Source of the DNA: JAOPZW01 sp963807305
Lineage (GTDB): Bacteria > Actinomycetota > Thermoleophilia > Solirubrobacterales > Solirubrobacteraceae
DNA length: 64,000 nucleotides
Direction: 5' to 3'
Assembly (NCBI GenBank): GCA_963807305.1
Contig: CAWEBN010000017.1
Location: 1-64,000 of the forward strand
The notes beneath the pieces are model-generated. The model was not told the origin of the DNA, searched no databases, and saw only the letters and a list, made by a program, of their open reading frames with translations. The translations under genes were made by a program, and so were the position numbers. Within the stretch, counting starts at the first letter, position 1. Every line of letters starts with the position of its first letter. This document shows positions 18,635-27,020 of the stretch, one piece after another.

Positions 18635-19475
18635 GGCTCCAGAAGCCGTCGAACCCGACGTGCTCCTCGTCGGCCACGCGCCCGAGCGCCTCGCGCGCGT
18701 CCTGCACGGAGATGTCGCATACCACGGCCACCTCCTTGGAGGCCAGCGGCGTGCCGGCCCAGCGCAGGACCTCGGCCACGTCGTCGGGCGGCTCGCGGCG
18801 GTCGACCCCGGGGACGAGGTTGGCGGTCACGACGTCGTAGACCGGGAACGGCTGGAAGCCGGGCACCGCGATGCGCACCCCGTCGGCGGTGCGGACGATC
18901 TCGTAGGACGGGCACGTGTAGCGCCGCCCGCCCGACCAGTTGGCGAGCTTGGCGTCGAGCACGCGCGCCGCGCTCATCGGGTGGCGGGCGTCGGCCATGT
19001 CCTCGCGCAGGGCCTCCTCGACCGCGGGCTCGGCCATCCAGCGATCGAGCTCGGCGGGGTCGATGCCCGCGTCGCGCGCGGCGGCATGGATCGTCTCGGG
19101 CTCGTCGAGCAGCTGACCGGAGAAGTGCCGGATGCGCAGGCGGCGCAGCAGCGCGCGCTCGGCCTCGGGCGCGTGCAGGCGGGCGGCCACGACGGCGCGG
19201 CAGGCCGGGATGGTGGCTGCCATCCGCGGGCGCACCGAGCTGTCGATCGGCATCCCGTGGTCGCGCGCGATCGAGGCGAAGGCGCGGGCCTGCTTCTCTG
19301 GCGTGAAGCCCTTCTCGACGTACTCGTCGGGGCTGTTGGCCAGGCCGACGAGCTTCACCCGCCATTCGAGGCGGTCGCCGTAGAGCCAGGTCAGACGCCG
19401 GCGGAAGGGCTCGGCGCTGTAGGCCCACGGGCAGCCGGGGTCGGTGTACTCGGTGATGCAGACGTCGGCGGGCAT
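18618..19475 (-). CDS. DsbA-family thioredoxin-fold protein (FrnE/2-hydroxychromene isomerase type)
   Basis: 285-residue cytoplasmic thioredoxin-fold protein beginning MPADVCITEYTDPGCPWAYS. The active-site position reads CPWA rather than CxxC, so the second redox cysteine is missing, as in FrnE-like members of the DsbA superfamily. The helical insert and the later CPSYEIVRTADGVRIAVPGFQP fit the family. No signal peptide is present, so it is not a periplasmic disulfide catalyst. TATGCT lies 9 nt before the ATG, indicating leaderless translation. The last 110 residues, after VPGFQPFPVYDVVTANLVP, look like an appended domain of unknown role (DDVAEVLRWAGTPLASKEVA), helix-turn-helix-like in pattern. 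Confidence 0.75.
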   Translation of the reverse strand: MPADVCITEYTDPGCPWAYSAEPFRRRLTWLYGDRLEWRVKLVGLANSPDEYVEKGFTPEKQARAFASIARDHGMPIDSSVRPRMAATIPACRAVVAARLHAPEAERALLRRLRIRHFSGQLLDEPETIHAAARDAGIDPAELDRWMAEPAVEEALREDMADARHPMSAARVLDAKLANWSGGRRYTCPSYEIVRTADGVRIAVPGFQPFPVYDVVTANLVPGVDRREPPDDVAEVLRWAGTPLASKEVAVVCDISVQDAREALGRVADEEHVGFDGFWSLNGAR

Positions 19476-19533
19476 CGTTCGGGCAGCATAGGACTGGTGA
19501 TTGCCGGCGCACCGAGCCGGGCAGCACGATCCC

Positions 19534-19860
19534 ATGGCCAAGAACAAGCAAGCAGACGACCTCTTCGACCATCTGCGCGCCCGCGGCGTGCGCAAGAAGG
19601 TCGCCAAGGGCATCGCGGATGGCGCGAGCTCGAAGAACGGCAAGCGGGCCGAGGCGCTCGCGCAGAGCACGCTCGCCGACCTGCGGTCGGCCAGCGATGC
19701 CATCCGTGATCGCGTCCTCAACCGCGACAGCAAGCGCAGCGAGGCCGCCAAGAAGGCCGCGCGCACGCGCAAGCGCAACGCGGCCAAGCGCAGCGCCTCG
19801 GCCAAAAAGGCGGCCGCGACGCGCAAGGGCCGCAAGACGCGCGCCCGCTCCTCGCGCTAG
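19534..19860 (+). CDS. Small Lys/Arg/Ala-rich basic protein
   Basis: 108 residues from ATG 19534, strongly basic. The second half is a low-complexity run of Lys, Arg, Ala and Ser (KKAARTRKRNAAKRSAS, KKAAATRKGRKTRARSSR), like histone H1-type tails of actinobacterial nucleoid proteins. The first half (ADDLFDHLRARGVRKKVAKG) is amphipathic. A DNA- or RNA-binding role is likely but unproven. An in-frame TTG at 19501 lies 6 nt after TAGGAC, a -10-like hexamer sharing its TA with the divergent gene's TATGCT, so a start 11 codons earlier is possible. Confidence 0.6.
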   Translation: MAKNKQADDLFDHLRARGVRKKVAKGIADGASSKNGKRAEALAQSTLADLRSASDAIRDRVLNRDSKRSEAAKKAARTRKRNAAKRSASAKKAAATRKGRKTRARSSR

Positions 19861-19969
19861 GTCCGCACCCGCCCCTTACGCGCGTGGGGTCCGCGCCCGC
19901 CCTTACGCGCGTTGGGTCCGCACCCGCCCCTTACGCGCGTGGGGTCCGCGCCCGCCCCCGGGCGCGCGG
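19860..19969. repeat. Four tandem copies of a 27-28 nt GC-rich repeat
   Basis: Units begin at 19860, 19888, 19915 and 19943. The first three read GGTCCGC(A/G)CCCGCCC then TTACGCGCGTGG with small changes; A and G alternate at the eighth base, and the fourth copy is degenerate. The repeat fills the gap between the stop of the basic protein and the stop of the convergent ettA gene. There are no spacers, so this is not CRISPR. Confidence 0.85.
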
Positions 19970-19981
19970 CTCTCTCGCGCG

Positions 19982-21637
19982 TCAGGTTCGCGTGAGCTTC
20001 TTGTAGGTGATGCGGTGCGGGCGGTCGGCCTCGTCGCCGAGCAGCGCGCGGCGGTGCTCCTCGTAGGCCTCGAAGTTGCCCTCGAACCACGTCACCTGCG
20101 AGTCGCCCTCGAAGGCGAGCACGTGGGTCGCGACGCGATCCAGGAACCAGCGATCGTGGGAGATGACCACCGCGCAGCCCGCGAAGCTCAGCAGCGCCTC
20201 CTCCAGCGCGCGCAGCGTGTCGACGTCGAGGTCGTTGGTCGGCTCGTCGAGGAGCAGCAGGTTGCCGCCCGTGCGCAGGAGCTTGGCCAGGTGCAGGCGG
20301 TTGCGCTCGCCGCCCGAGAGCTTGCCGACCCTCTGCTGCTGGTCGGAGCCCTTGAAGTTGAAGCCCGCCGTGTAGGCACGCGAGTTCATCCAGCGGTCGC
20401 CGACCTTGATCTGGTCCATCCCGCCGGAGATCTCCTCCCAGACGGTCTTGTCGGCGTCGAGCGCGTCGCGCGACTGGTCGACGTAGGCCATCTGCACGGT
20501 GTCGCCGATGCGCAGCGTGCCCGCGTCGGGCTGCTCCTGGCCGGTGATCATCCGGAAGAGGGTCGTCTTGCCCGCGCCGTTGGCGCCGATGATGCCGACG
20601 ATGCCGCCGGGCGGCAGCGAGAAGCTGAGGTCCTCGATGAGGAGGTTGTCGCCGAAGCCCTTGCGCAGGTGCTCGGCCTCCACGACCACGTTGCCCAGGT
20701 GCGTCGAGGTCGGGATGTGGATCTGGACCTCGTCGAGCTTGACGTTGCGCTCCTGGGCGACGAGCGCCTCGAAGTTCTGCAGGCGCGCCTTCTGCTTGGT
20801 CTGGCGGCCCTTGGGGTTCTGGCGCACCCAGTCGAGCTCGGCGGCGATCGTGCGCTGGCGCGCCTTCTCGGTCTTCTCCTCCTGCGCGAGGCGCTTCTGC
20901 TTCTGCTCGAGCCAGCTCGAGTAGTTGCCCTCGTAGGGGATGCCGCGCGAGCGGTCGAGCTCGAGGATCCAGCCGGCGACGTTGTCGAGGAAGTAGCGAT
21001 CGTGGGTCACGGCCACGACGGTGCCCTTGTAGTCGGCCAGGTGGCGCTCGAGCCACGCGACCGACTCGGCGTCGAGGTGGTTGGTCGGCTCGTCGAGCAG
21101 GAGCAGGTCGGGGGCGCCGAGCAGCAGCCGGCACAGCGCGACACGGCGGCGCTCGCCGCCGGAGAGCAGGGTGACGTCGGCGTCGGCCGGCGGCAGGCGC
21201 AGGGCGTCCATCGCGTACTCGACGTTGGTGTCGAGGTTCCAGGCGTCGGCGGCATCGATGCGCGCCTGCGCCGCGGCGAACTCGTCGGCCGTCTCGTCGG
21301 AGTAGTTGGCCGCCAGCTCGTTGAAGCGGTCGAGCAGCGCGCGCGTCTCGGCCACGCCGTCCTCGACGTTGCCGCGCACGTCCTTGCTCTCGTCGAGCTG
21401 CGGCTCCTGCTCGAGCAGGCCGACCGTCGCCCCGGGCGCGAGCTGCGCGTCGCCGCGTACCTCGGTGTCGAGGCCGGCCATGATCCGCAGGACCGTCGAC
21501 TTGCCGGCGCCGTTGTAGCCGAGCACGCCGATCTTGGCGCCCGGCAGGAACGCGAGCGTGACGTCGTTGAGCACCGTCTTGTCGGGCGGGAAGACCTTCG
21601 ACAGGCGGTACATCTGGAAGATGTACTGGTGAGCCAT
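19982..21637 (-). CDS. ettA: Energy-dependent translational throttle protein (ABC-F ATPase)
   Basis: 551-residue ABC-F protein without membrane helices that binds the ribosomal E site and gates entry into elongation according to ATP/ADP. Two ATPase domains are seen: Walker A GYNGAGKST and GANGAGKTT, signatures LLSGGERRRVALCRLL and KLSGGERNRLHLAKLL, and Walker B LLLLDEPTNHLDAESV and LLLLDEPTNDLDVDTL. Between them is the linker with the charged RQTKQKARLQNFEALV. Length and start (MAHQYIFQMYRLSKVFPP) match EttA closely rather than resistance ABC-F proteins. TACCCT (21646-21651) lies 8 nt before the ATG, suggesting leaderless translation. Confidence 0.92.
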   Translation of the reverse strand: MAHQYIFQMYRLSKVFPPDKTVLNDVTLAFLPGAKIGVLGYNGAGKSTVLRIMAGLDTEVRGDAQLAPGATVGLLEQEPQLDESKDVRGNVEDGVAETRALLDRFNELAANYSDETADEFAAAQARIDAADAWNLDTNVEYAMDALRLPPADADVTLLSGGERRRVALCRLLLGAPDLLLLDEPTNHLDAESVAWLERHLADYKGTVVAVTHDRYFLDNVAGWILELDRSRGIPYEGNYSSWLEQKQKRLAQEEKTEKARQRTIAAELDWVRQNPKGRQTKQKARLQNFEALVAQERNVKLDEVQIHIPTSTHLGNVVVEAEHLRKGFGDNLLIEDLSFSLPPGGIVGIIGANGAGKTTLFRMITGQEQPDAGTLRIGDTVQMAYVDQSRDALDADKTVWEEISGGMDQIKVGDRWMNSRAYTAGFNFKGSDQQQRVGKLSGGERNRLHLAKLLRTGGNLLLLDEPTNDLDVDTLRALEEALLSFAGCAVVISHDRWFLDRVATHVLAFEGDSQVTWFEGNFEAYEEHRRALLGDEADRPHRITYKKLTRT

Positions 21638-21878
21638 CGCGACTGAGGGTAGCCAGCGTGGTGAAGCCCTCCGCCGGGTGTAGCGTCGGCTCATGGCTCG
21701 AGCCGAAGAAGCAGGCGAGTGGTTGGTTCGCGCGCTGGCGCGAGCGACGCCGCCAAGCCGCACGGCGCGCGGGCGCGATCCAGGCGCGCACCCGGGAGGC
21801 GCGACGTGCTGGTTCCGGGCGAGCTGACGGCCGGGGGTCGGGCGACGGCCCCGCGAGCGGGCGCGGGCGGGATCTGAC
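21638..21878. other. Intergenic region with weak coding signal
   Basis: A GTG at 21658 opens a 74-codon frame rich in Arg and Ala (PKKQASGWFARWRERRRQ), and an ATG at 21693 opens another of about 44 codons (ARAEEAGEWLVRALARA). Neither resembles a family I know, and both could be chance in sequence this GC-rich. The minus-strand promoter of ettA occupies 21646-21651. Confidence 0.3.
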
Positions 21879-22296
21879 CTGAGCACGGCGGGATCGCTCA
21901 ACCACCTGCGCCTCAGCGTGCGCGACCACGGCGGCCAGCGAGGCCTTCTACGACCCGCTGCTGTCAATGCTGGGCTACGTCCAGGTCCCGCGCCACGACG
22001 GCGGGCGCGCCTGGGAGCGACGGGATCCGGCCGCCGGCGCGCAGTGGCTCATCCTCACGCCCGTCGCGCCCGAGCACCGCAACGCCGCGCCGCACGATCT
22101 CACCGCGCCGGGCCTGCACCACCTGGCCCTCAACGCCGTCGACCGCAGCCAGGTCGATCGCGTCCACGAACTGCTCGTCGCTCTTGGCGCCGACGTCCTC
22201 GACGCGCCCGCCGAGTACGACTACGACCCCGGCTACTACGCCGTCTTCTTCCGCGATCCCGACGGCTTCAAGCTCGAAGTCGTGCACCTGCCGTAG
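21879..22296 (+). pseudogene. VOC/glyoxalase-fold protein with an early frameshift
   Basis: Small vicinal-oxygen-chelate fold protein. From 21879 the frame reads SLNHLRLSVRDHG, a normal VOC amino end with a metal-ligand-type histidine. One inserted G in the run near 21928-21936 shifts it; the correct continuation, ASEAFYDPLLSMLGYVQV, lies in the frame running to 22296. That frame has LHHLALNAVDRSQVD and YYAVFFRDPDGFKLEVVHLP, the usual carboxyl module with Glu ligand. The codon at the expected start is CTG. A single-base error would explain everything, so this may be intact in the organism. Confidence 0.6.
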
Positions 22297-22358
22297 GCCG
22301 CGCCTGGACTGCGGGTAGCCGTACCTCGCTGCCGCCCGATGCTCGCTACGGTCAAGAC

Positions 22359-23246
22359 GTGTCCAGGGGTCTTGCCATCCGCCTGCGCGGCGTCGTCAAG
22401 CGCTACGGACCGATCACCGCCGTCGCCGGTCTCGACCTCGACGTCCCCGAGGGGACGTGCGTCGGTCTGCTCGGCCCCAATGGCGCGGGCAAGACGACGA
22501 CGATGAAGATGCTCACCGCGCAGGCGATCGCCGACGAGGGCGAGCTCGAGGTCCTCGGGCACGTGCTGCCCGGCGACTCGAAGGCCGCGCGGGCGAAGTG
22601 CGGCGTCGTCCCGCAGCTCGACAACCTCGACGTGACGCTGACCACCGAGCAGAACCTGCTCGTGTTCGCCCACCTCTACCGCATCCCGCGCGCCGAGCGC
22701 CCCGCCGCCATCGACTGGGCGCTCGACCTCGCCAACCTGCGCGACCGCCGCGACACGCGCGTGGACAAGCTCTCCGGCGGCATGCGCCGTCGGCTGCTCA
22801 TCGCGCGCGCCCTGGTGCACCGCCCGCAGCTCATCCTGCTCGACGAGCCGACCGTCGGCCTCGACCCGCAGGTGCGCCAGGAGCTGTGGGCGCTGATCGA
22901 CAACCTGCGCAGCGAGGGCACCTCGATCCTGATGTCGACGCACTACATCGAGGAGGCGCAGCGCCTGGCCGACACGGTGACGATCATGTCGCACGGCAGC
23001 GCCGTCGCCGTCGGGCCGCCGGCCGCGCTCGTGGCCGAGCACGTCGGCAGCGAGGCGGTCGAGGTCTACGGGTCGCCGGCGAAGCTGGCGGAGATCGAGG
23101 CCACGGCCCGCGCGCGCGGCGCGCGCACGCGCCGGACCGGCACGAGCATCTCGGTCCTCGGCGACGGCGCGGAGCTCGACGGCGAGCGACGCCCGGCCAA
23201 CCTCGAGGACGTCTTCGTCCTTCTCACGGGAGAGGAGATCGCGTGA
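22359..23246 (+). CDS. ABC transporter ATP-binding protein (DrrA-like)
   Basis: 295-residue ATPase of an ABC-2 type exporter. It has Walker A GPNGAGKTT, Q-loop VVPQLDNLDVTLTTEQNL, signature LSGGMRRRLLIARAL, Walker B LILLDEPTVGLDPQ and switch His in MSTHYIEEAQRLAD. The tail (NLEDVFVLLTGEEIA) is typical of DrrA/NodI-like exporters. GTG 22359 is chosen because TACGGT (22347-22352) stands 6 nt upstream with no Shine-Dalgarno. Its stop overlaps the permease start as GTGA, so ATPase and permease are coupled. The substrate is unknown; polyketides, lipids or drugs are usual for the family. Confidence 0.9.
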   Translation: MSRGLAIRLRGVVKRYGPITAVAGLDLDVPEGTCVGLLGPNGAGKTTTMKMLTAQAIADEGELEVLGHVLPGDSKAARAKCGVVPQLDNLDVTLTTEQNLLVFAHLYRIPRAERPAAIDWALDLANLRDRRDTRVDKLSGGMRRRLLIARALVHRPQLILLDEPTVGLDPQVRQELWALIDNLRSEGTSILMSTHYIEEAQRLADTVTIMSHGSAVAVGPPAALVAEHVGSEAVEVYGSPAKLAEIEATARARGARTRRTGTSISVLGDGAELDGERRPANLEDVFVLLTGEEIA

Positions 23247-24013
23247 ACGGTCGTCTGGAGCGCTCGGCGCTGAGCGGGGTGCTCGTCCGCGAGGTCGTCA
23301 ACTTCTCCTCGTTCTGGAAGTCGACCACCTTCTCCTCGACGGTCCAGCCGACGATCTACCTGATCGCCTTCGGCTTCGGCTTCGGCTCGCTGGTCACGAC
23401 GGTCGACGGTTACAACTACGTGGAGTTCGTCGCCACGGGCACGGTGGCCACGGGCGTACTCTTCGCGAGCGTCTTCCCGGCGATGTTCGGGACCTTCGTG
23501 AAATACCAGTTCCAGCGCACCTACGACGCCATCCTCGCCGCGCCGGTCGACACCGAGGAGCTCGTCACGGCGGAGACGCTGTGGATCGCCACGCGCGCGG
23601 GCGTCTACGGCAGCGTGCCGCTGCTCGTGGGCATGGTCTTCGGGCTCGATCCGTCATGGGGGATGCTCACGGTCCCCTTCATCGGCTTCCTGGCCGGCTT
23701 CGGCTGGGGCGCGTGCGGGATCATGATCGCCGGCATCGTCAAGTCGATCGACGGCTTCAGCTACGTGAGCGCCGCGATCCTCACGCCGCTCTTCCTCGTG
23801 GCCGGCACCTTCTTCCCGCTCACCCAGCTGCCCGAGTGGGCGCAGGTGCTGGGCAAGTTCAATCCGCTCTACCACTGCGTCCAGCTCGTGCGCGATGCGT
23901 CCTTCGGATGGCAGGGCTGGGCCGACGTCGGCCACCTCGCGGTCATCGTCGGCTTCGGCCTCGCGATGTGGCGCCTGGCCATCGTCTTCCTTCAGCGGCG
24001 GCTGATCGACTAG
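23243..24013 (+). CDS. ABC-2 type transporter permease
   Basis: 256-residue integral membrane protein with six predicted helices, pairing with the ATPase encoded immediately upstream. It shows the ABC-2 layout: amino-terminal cytoplasmic helix, helix near residue 30 (PTIYLIAFGFGFGSL), long loop KYQFQRTYDAILAAPVDTEE, and the conserved ILTPLFLVAGTFFPLTQLPEWAQ before the last helix, as in DrrB/NodJ. The start codon GTG overlaps the upstream stop. Its stop is 4 nt before the next gene's ATG, so the alpha/beta hydrolase is probably cotranscribed. Confidence 0.9.
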   Translation: MNGRLERSALSGVLVREVVNFSSFWKSTTFSSTVQPTIYLIAFGFGFGSLVTTVDGYNYVEFVATGTVATGVLFASVFPAMFGTFVKYQFQRTYDAILAAPVDTEELVTAETLWIATRAGVYGSVPLLVGMVFGLDPSWGMLTVPFIGFLAGFGWGACGIMIAGIVKSIDGFSYVSAAILTPLFLVAGTFFPLTQLPEWAQVLGKFNPLYHCVQLVRDASFGWQGWADVGHLAVIVGFGLAMWRLAIVFLQRRLID

Positions 24014-24017
24014 CACG

Positions 24018-24869
24018 ATGGAGCCCACGATCGTCCACGCCAACGGGGTCGACCTCTGCGTCCAGGGCTTCGGCGAGCAGACCGACCCGCCGGTCCTGCT
24101 CGTCATGGGAGCGGGCGCCTCGATGGACTGCTGGGAGGACGACTTCTGCACGCGCCTCGCCGCGGGGGCGCGCTACGTCGTGCGCTACGACCACCGCGAC
24201 ACGGGCCAGTCGACCAGCTACCCGCCGGGTGCGCCCGGCTACACGGGCGATGACCTCGTCGCCGATCCGCTCGCCCTCCTCGATGTGCTCGGCGTGGGCG
24301 CCGCGCACGTCGTCGGGATGTCGATGGGCGGCGCGCTGGCCCAGCTCATGGCGCTCGACCACGCCGAGCGCGTGGCCTCGCTGACGCTGATCGCCACGAG
24401 CCCCGCCGGCCCCGGCGAGGACGACCTGCCGCCGATGTCCGATGCAGGCCGCGCCGCCTTCGGGGCGATCAAGGAGCCCGACTGGTCCGACCGGGCGGCG
24501 GCGATCGACTACCTGACGGAGATCTCCCGGGCGCTCGCCAGCCCCGCGCACCCGTTCGACGAGGACGCGGTCCGAGCGCTCTTCACGCGCGCCGTCGATC
24601 GCACGACGAACGTCGAGTCGAGCCAGAGGAACCACCACGCCGCCGAGGGAGGCGAGCGTTGGCGCGAGCGGCTCGGCGGCCTCGACGTGCCGACGCTCGT
24701 CATCCACGGCGCCGACGACCCGATCTTCCCGGTCGGTCACGGCGAAGCGCTGGCGCGCGAGATCCCCGGCGCCGAGCTGCTCGTGCTCGCAGGGACAGGC
24801 CACGAGCTGCCGCGGCGCGACTGGGACGTCGTCGTCCCCGCGATCCTGCGCGTCACCCGGGGATCGTGA
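24018..24869 (+). CDS. Alpha/beta hydrolase
   Basis: 283-residue serine hydrolase. It has the oxyanion-side strand PPVLLVMGAGASM, nucleophile elbow VVGMSMGGALAQ with the catalytic serine near residue 101, Asp in IHGADDPIFPV, and catalytic His in GTGHELPRRDWD. It resembles the 3-oxoadipate enol-lactonase/hydrolase group with a helical lid. The substrate is unknown. It follows the ABC exporter by 4 nt. Its last 17 nt overlap the convergent SDR gene. Confidence 0.87.
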   Translation: MEPTIVHANGVDLCVQGFGEQTDPPVLLVMGAGASMDCWEDDFCTRLAAGARYVVRYDHRDTGQSTSYPPGAPGYTGDDLVADPLALLDVLGVGAAHVVGMSMGGALAQLMALDHAERVASLTLIATSPAGPGEDDLPPMSDAGRAAFGAIKEPDWSDRAAAIDYLTEISRALASPAHPFDEDAVRALFTRAVDRTTNVESSQRNHHAAEGGERWRERLGGLDVPTLVIHGADDPIFPVGHGEALAREIPGAELLVLAGTGHELPRRDWDVVVPAILRVTRGS

Positions 24870-25683
24870 ACGCCTCCGGCTGCGAGCCGTCGACGTCCGT
24901 GAAGCCGTAGGCGCGCGCGAGGTCGCCGGCCGTCAGCAGCTCGCCCGTGCGCGCCTGGCGCTCGGGATCGGCGGCGAGGTGGGCGATGGCGCGCCCGAGG
25001 TACTCGGGCGACTCGGTCTGGGCGAGGTCGAACGGGTTCTCGGCGTGCGCGGCCATGACGCGCTCGGTGCGCATGAAGCCCGGCGCGACGGCGACCGCCG
25101 TCACCCCGCGCTCGCGCAGGTCGTGGGCCATCGCGAAGGCGAAGCGCGCGATGCATGCCTTCGCCGCGTCGTAGAACGCGCTGCCGGTGTAGGCGCCCTG
25201 GGCCCACGCGACGGTGCACGCGATCAGCCCGCCCTCGGGGAGCAGCGGCGCCGCGCGGTGGCTCGTGAGCATCGTCGGCCACACGCCCGCGCCGAACATC
25301 GTGTCCCAGCGGCGTTCGAGCGGCTGCTCCCAGAACGGGGCCGTGAAGCTCGCGCCGTCGTGCTGCTCATAGCCGCCCCACGCGTTGTTGACGAGCACGT
25401 CGAGGCGCCCGTGATCGGCCTCGATGCGCGCGACGAGCGCCTCGACCTGCGCCGGGTCGGTGTGATCGCAGACGACGCCGATCCCGGTGCCGCCGCGGGC
25501 GCCGGCCTCCGCCGCGGCATCCTCCACGGTGCCGGGCATGTCGTCGGTACGCGCGCCCGCGCGCGAGGAGCGCCCGCTGACGTAGACCGTGGCGCCGGCC
25601 TCCCCGAGGACGGCCGCGATGGCGGCGCCGGCCCCGCGGCTGGCGCCGGTGACGAGGGCGATGCGGTCTGAGAGGTCGGGCAT
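24853..25683 (-). CDS. Short-chain dehydrogenase/reductase
   Basis: 276-residue NAD(P)-dependent oxidoreductase. Cofactor motif TGASRGAGAAIA at residue 12, an NNAW variant of the NNAG strand in DVLVNNAWGGYEQ, and the catalytic Tyr/Lys in FYDAAKACIARFAFAM. A long insert between them (QHDGASFTAPFWEQPLERRW) and the carboxyl extension LTAGDLARAYGFTDVDG resemble a recurrent SDR subgroup. The ATG at 25683 is preferred to ATG 25695, since the motif then sits at the usual distance. It converges with the upstream hydrolase gene with a short overlap. Confidence 0.88.
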   Translation of the reverse strand: MPDLSDRIALVTGASRGAGAAIAAVLGEAGATVYVSGRSSRAGARTDDMPGTVEDAAAEAGARGGTGIGVVCDHTDPAQVEALVARIEADHGRLDVLVNNAWGGYEQHDGASFTAPFWEQPLERRWDTMFGAGVWPTMLTSHRAAPLLPEGGLIACTVAWAQGAYTGSAFYDAAKACIARFAFAMAHDLRERGVTAVAVAPGFMRTERVMAAHAENPFDLAQTESPEYLGRAIAHLAADPERQARTGELLTAGDLARAYGFTDVDGSQPEAFTIPG

Positions 25684-25772
25684 GCCAGGCATCATCGCGC
25701 GCCGCGCGGCGCGTGCAGTGACGCGCCCGGCGGTCCTCCCCTCAGTCCTCTCGGCGCTATCGTCGAGTGCTC

Positions 25773-27020
25773 ATGCCCGCAGTGCTGGACATCGAGCAGG
25801 CGATCCTCCTCCTGGAGATCGAGCCGCCCTTCGATCAGCGCGACGTCCAGCTCGCGCGCCGTCGGCTGGCCAAGGTCTGGCACCCCGACCTCGCGCCGCC
25901 CGGACGCCAGTTCGAGCACGAGCGCCATCTCAAGGCGATCAACGACGCGGCCGACCAGCTCATCTCGCTGGCCGAGGGATCGCGCGGCGGCCGGGTGTCG
26001 CGCAACGCGGTCAAGGTCTCGGCCGCGGCCACCCGCAAGGCGCGCGCCGAGGAGGGCCGCCGCGCCTACGAGGCCGAGCAGCGCGCCCGCGAGCACGCCG
26101 CCGACCAGGCCAAGCACGACCCCTTCGGCTCGCGCGTCCCCGATCACTCGGTCGTCCACCGCTACGCGCGCTGCCTGAGCTACCCGGAGTGGGGCGTCGG
26201 CTCGGTCACGGGCATCTACTTCACCGGCGACGGCGACGACGTCCAGCAGTGGGCCCGCGTCAAGTTCTCGCCGGGCGTACGGACGGTGCCGGCCGGCTCG
26301 CTGCAGTTCGTCGACTTCTCCAAGCCCGACCCGGGCGCCGAACGCGTGCAGCGCTTCATGACCGCGGCCCAGCACGCGATGGCCGAGGGCGACTACCCGC
26401 TGGCGGCCAAGCGCCTGATCTACGCGCGCGACGCCGAGCCGGGCAACGCCGCCGTCCTGCGCCTGATGACGCTGGCCTTCTGGCAGGCCGGCGAGCTCAC
26501 CGCCGCGGGCCGCGCCGTGCGCGACTGGGCGCGCGTCGAGGGCGAGCGCCCGGCGCCGCATCGCTTCGCGGCGCGCATCTACGAGGACATGGGCGCGATC
26601 GACCTGGCCGCCGAGGCGGCCGACCGCGCCGCGGCGCGCGGCCCGGAGGACGCCGATGCCTGGGAGCGCGTCGGGCGCCTGCGCCTGCGCCTGATGGACC
26701 GCGAGGCGGCCATCCGCGCGCTCGAGCACGCCCGCCGCCTGGGCCCGAGCGTCCAGGGCCTGCTCGACCTCGCCCTCGCCCACCACCTCGCCGGCGACCT
26801 CGGCGCCGAGGTCACCGCGACCGAGCAGGCCACGCTGCTCGACTCCGCCTCGGCGCCCGCGTGGGCCCGCTACGCCCACGCGCTCGCGCGCACCGACCGC
26901 ATCTCCGACGCCATCGCCGCCGCCGAGCGCGCGCTCGAGCTCAATCGCGACGACGACGAGGTCGCCGACCTCCTCGAGCGTCTGCACGCGGCGCTTCCGC
27001 GCGTGCTGCCCGCGGCGTGA
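25773..27020 (+). CDS. J-domain protein with carboxyl-terminal TPR repeats
   Basis: 415 residues. The amino end is a J-domain-like helical hairpin with the essential HPD (RLAKVWHPDLAPPGR, near residue 35), so it should stimulate a DnaK-type ATPase. A charged Ala/Glu/Arg helix follows, then a beta-rich middle (WGVGSVTGIYFTGDGDDV, a possible small barrel), then about five TPR-like helical pairs (QHAMAEGDYPLAAKRLIYA; ERVGRLRLRLMDREAAIRAL). This looks like a specialised co-chaperone scaffold rather than a canonical DnaJ, since no G/F or zinc-finger region exists. TATCGT (25758-25763) is 9 nt before ATG 25773. It overlaps the next gene by 4 nt. Confidence 0.78.
   Translation: MPAVLDIEQAILLLEIEPPFDQRDVQLARRRLAKVWHPDLAPPGRQFEHERHLKAINDAADQLISLAEGSRGGRVSRNAVKVSAAATRKARAEEGRRAYEAEQRAREHAADQAKHDPFGSRVPDHSVVHRYARCLSYPEWGVGSVTGIYFTGDGDDVQQWARVKFSPGVRTVPAGSLQFVDFSKPDPGAERVQRFMTAAQHAMAEGDYPLAAKRLIYARDAEPGNAAVLRLMTLAFWQAGELTAAGRAVRDWARVEGERPAPHRFAARIYEDMGAIDLAAEAADRAAARGPEDADAWERVGRLRLRLMDREAAIRALEHARRLGPSVQGLLDLALAHHLAGDLGAEVTATEQATLLDSASAPAWARYAHALARTDRISDAIAAAERALELNRDDDEVADLLERLHAALPRVLPAA

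Noticed and set aside
19860..19969. CRISPR array
   Set aside because: Units are directly adjacent with no variable spacers and no cas genes are nearby; it is a plain tandem repeat.
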